From: Cryptomeria japonica
Taxonomy: Eukaryota; Streptophyta; Pinopsida; Cupressales; Cupressaceae
NCBI RefSeq assembly: GCF_030272615.1
Contig: NC_081413.1
Location: forward strand, 20,588,501 to 20,648,500
Direction of reading: 5' to 3'
DNA length: 60,000 bases
Both the position numbers and the translations under genes were made by a program. The notes beneath the pieces were generated by a model, which ran no database searches, was not told where the DNA came from, and saw nothing but the letters and a program-made list of their open reading frames with translations. Below, piece after piece: positions 58,900 through 60,000 of this stretch. Position 1 is the first letter of the stretch. Every line of letters starts with the position of its first letter.

Positions 58900-60000
58900 A
58901 GCCTAATGCTGGTCCTCCAGCATTAACTTTCCTGGTGGTTTCTCTGAAGTCGGTGGCTGCTACATGACTCTGAAACAGATTTTTAAATTTGTAATAAAAT
59001 CCTCTGAAATCCCGACATTTTTCATACCTTTGGTCTTCTAATTCATTGTTGAGTTTTGTAGCCTGGTGAGGATAAAGTGGCCACATTAGCAGAGGGGGTC
59101 TGAATGTCAGCGGCAACCACAGTTCAAATCTTGTTTGAAGTCCCAATTGAATATATCTACTAGTTCGTTTGAGAGCTGCAGTGAAATTTAAGGGACTATG
59201 CGGTTCTGACTTTCTTAACCCAACAGTTAACCTTTCCCATCTTTTCTCACTTCTGGAGAATGCCAATTTCCAAAATGAATATTGTTGTGCCTGGAATTCA
59301 TCATATACCTATTTTCTGATATCAAATATTTTCCCTCTTGCTGAAACATTATTAACACCATATGTCAGAGCAAACCAATCTTTCAACATTGCATAAGGGT
59401 TTGAACTGTGAGATCGTAATGGAACAGGCTCTGTTTTCTCAACTTCCTCATATGTTTCCCATTGCCTGCCATAATTTGCCTCATTTGCTGCCCATGACAT
59501 AAATGCTCTTAATTGAATATCACCAATATATAGAAGAGGATTCCATTCTGTTTCAAATGGTATTAAAAAGCCATGCAAATAGAATTCACAGAGAGAATTC
59601 CTTAACCAGTTAGGGGCTGCCTGGTATGCTTCATAGAAGTCTTTGGCATTATAAATTATAGGATCTTGGTTTCTAAAAATTCTCATTAATTGGAACCATA
59701 AAAACTGTTCTTTAAGGCACAGAGCATAAAATCTGGGTGGAGGTCTACATTCGATAATCTGGCCAGTTACTTTCAACATTTCGTCTGTTTTTGCTTTCAA
59801 CTCAGCAATTTCTTGCTTATGACTTTCAATTTTCTTATTTAATTTCTTCTTTTCTATTTCCCATAGACTTTTCTGCATGACAGTCTAGGCTATGTATCGA
59901 AAAGTTAGGGTTTGCAATGTAACTATTTCCCAATTAGCTTTAACATATTCTTGAAACTCCATTAAAAATGTTTTCTTATACACAACAATGGCTTTGCAAA
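58898..60000 (-). pseudogene. Unrecognised ORF next to the 3' LTR of the minus-strand element
   Basis: One minus-strand frame runs from the window edge to the stop at 58,898. It is broken only by TAG at 59,885-59,887 and TAG at 59,309-59,311, both likely CAG to TAG. From the ATG at 59,878 there are 326 codons. Residues about 5-45 are strongly helical and charged (EIEKKKLNKKIESHKQEIAE), a probable coiled coil. Then comes a Trp- and Tyr-rich globular part (LWFQLMRIF, APNWLRNSLCEFYLHGFLIP, RAFMSWAANEANYGRQWETY) and a basic end (SRSEKRWERLTVGLRKSEPH). No protease, reverse transcriptase, integrase or zinc-knuckle motif and no clear membrane span is visible. It could be a gag of a gag-only element or an extra 3' ORF of a gypsy element. 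I do not recognise the family. Confidence 0.6.

Noticed and set aside
58898-60000. Endogenous pararetrovirus (caulimovirid) protein
   Set aside because: No movement-protein, coat zinc-finger or reverse-transcriptase motif is present. An LTR with a purine tract directly beside it fits an LTR element better.

Overview
This is nuclear DNA of a seed plant, made almost entirely of old transposable elements. It is AT-rich and has long gene-free stretches and spliceosomal-type introns. It carries Ty1/copia and Ty3/gypsy LTR elements, plant-type LINEs whose ORF2 ends in an RNase H domain, a receptor-kinase exon fragment and microsatellites. The age and nesting of the elements suggest a large, slowly purged genome such as a conifer. 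That is inference: no organism-specific marker is visible. No bacterial operon, tRNA, rRNA or CRISPR array was found.

Left part (1-18,200). Positions 1-3672 are one copy of a segmental duplication (mate 47,252-50,715). It holds an RNase H-like fragment, a promoter-like repeat and the last exon of a cysteine-rich receptor-like kinase, all decayed. A complete but mutated copia element (3384-9016) with matching LTRs and a 5-bp target duplication sits in the kinase intron. A second copy of the RNase H/promoter-like repeat lies at 9368-10,735. The only gene-like locus of real length is a minus-strand multi-pass membrane protein (14,733-12,385), broken by one stop codon. A possible terminal exon of an unknown gene lies at 11,184-11,712. 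The DNA upstream of the membrane gene resembles the dispersed repeats at 240-960, 10,018-10,735, 17,640-18,060 (inverted) and 47,480-48,240.

Middle part (18,200-44,570). After an empty AT-rich stretch come a multi-exon MULE-transposase/SWIM zinc-finger pseudogene (21,141-23,693) and two minus-strand LINEs, one nearly full length (24,712 to about 30,720). These are followed by a copia reverse-transcriptase fragment, LTR-like sequences, a decayed minus-strand gypsy element (about 35,170-38,250), a GC-richer LINE-like retroposon (39,220-40,850) and a tandem-repeat block (41,301-43,440).

Right part (44,570-60,000). A 5'-truncated copia element with a 3' LTR abuts the second duplication copy. That copy carries the same copia insertion at the same site as the first. 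A chromodomain gypsy element (50,716-57,599) has inserted into this second copia LTR. A third, minus-strand LTR element (from 57,600 beyond the window edge) has inserted into the gypsy 3' LTR. It carries an unrecognised ORF next to its 3' LTR. Order of events: copia insertion, segmental duplication, gypsy insertion, then the minus-strand element. Almost every coding region has in-frame stops that fit C-to-T or G-to-A change, as expected of methylated, silenced repeats.
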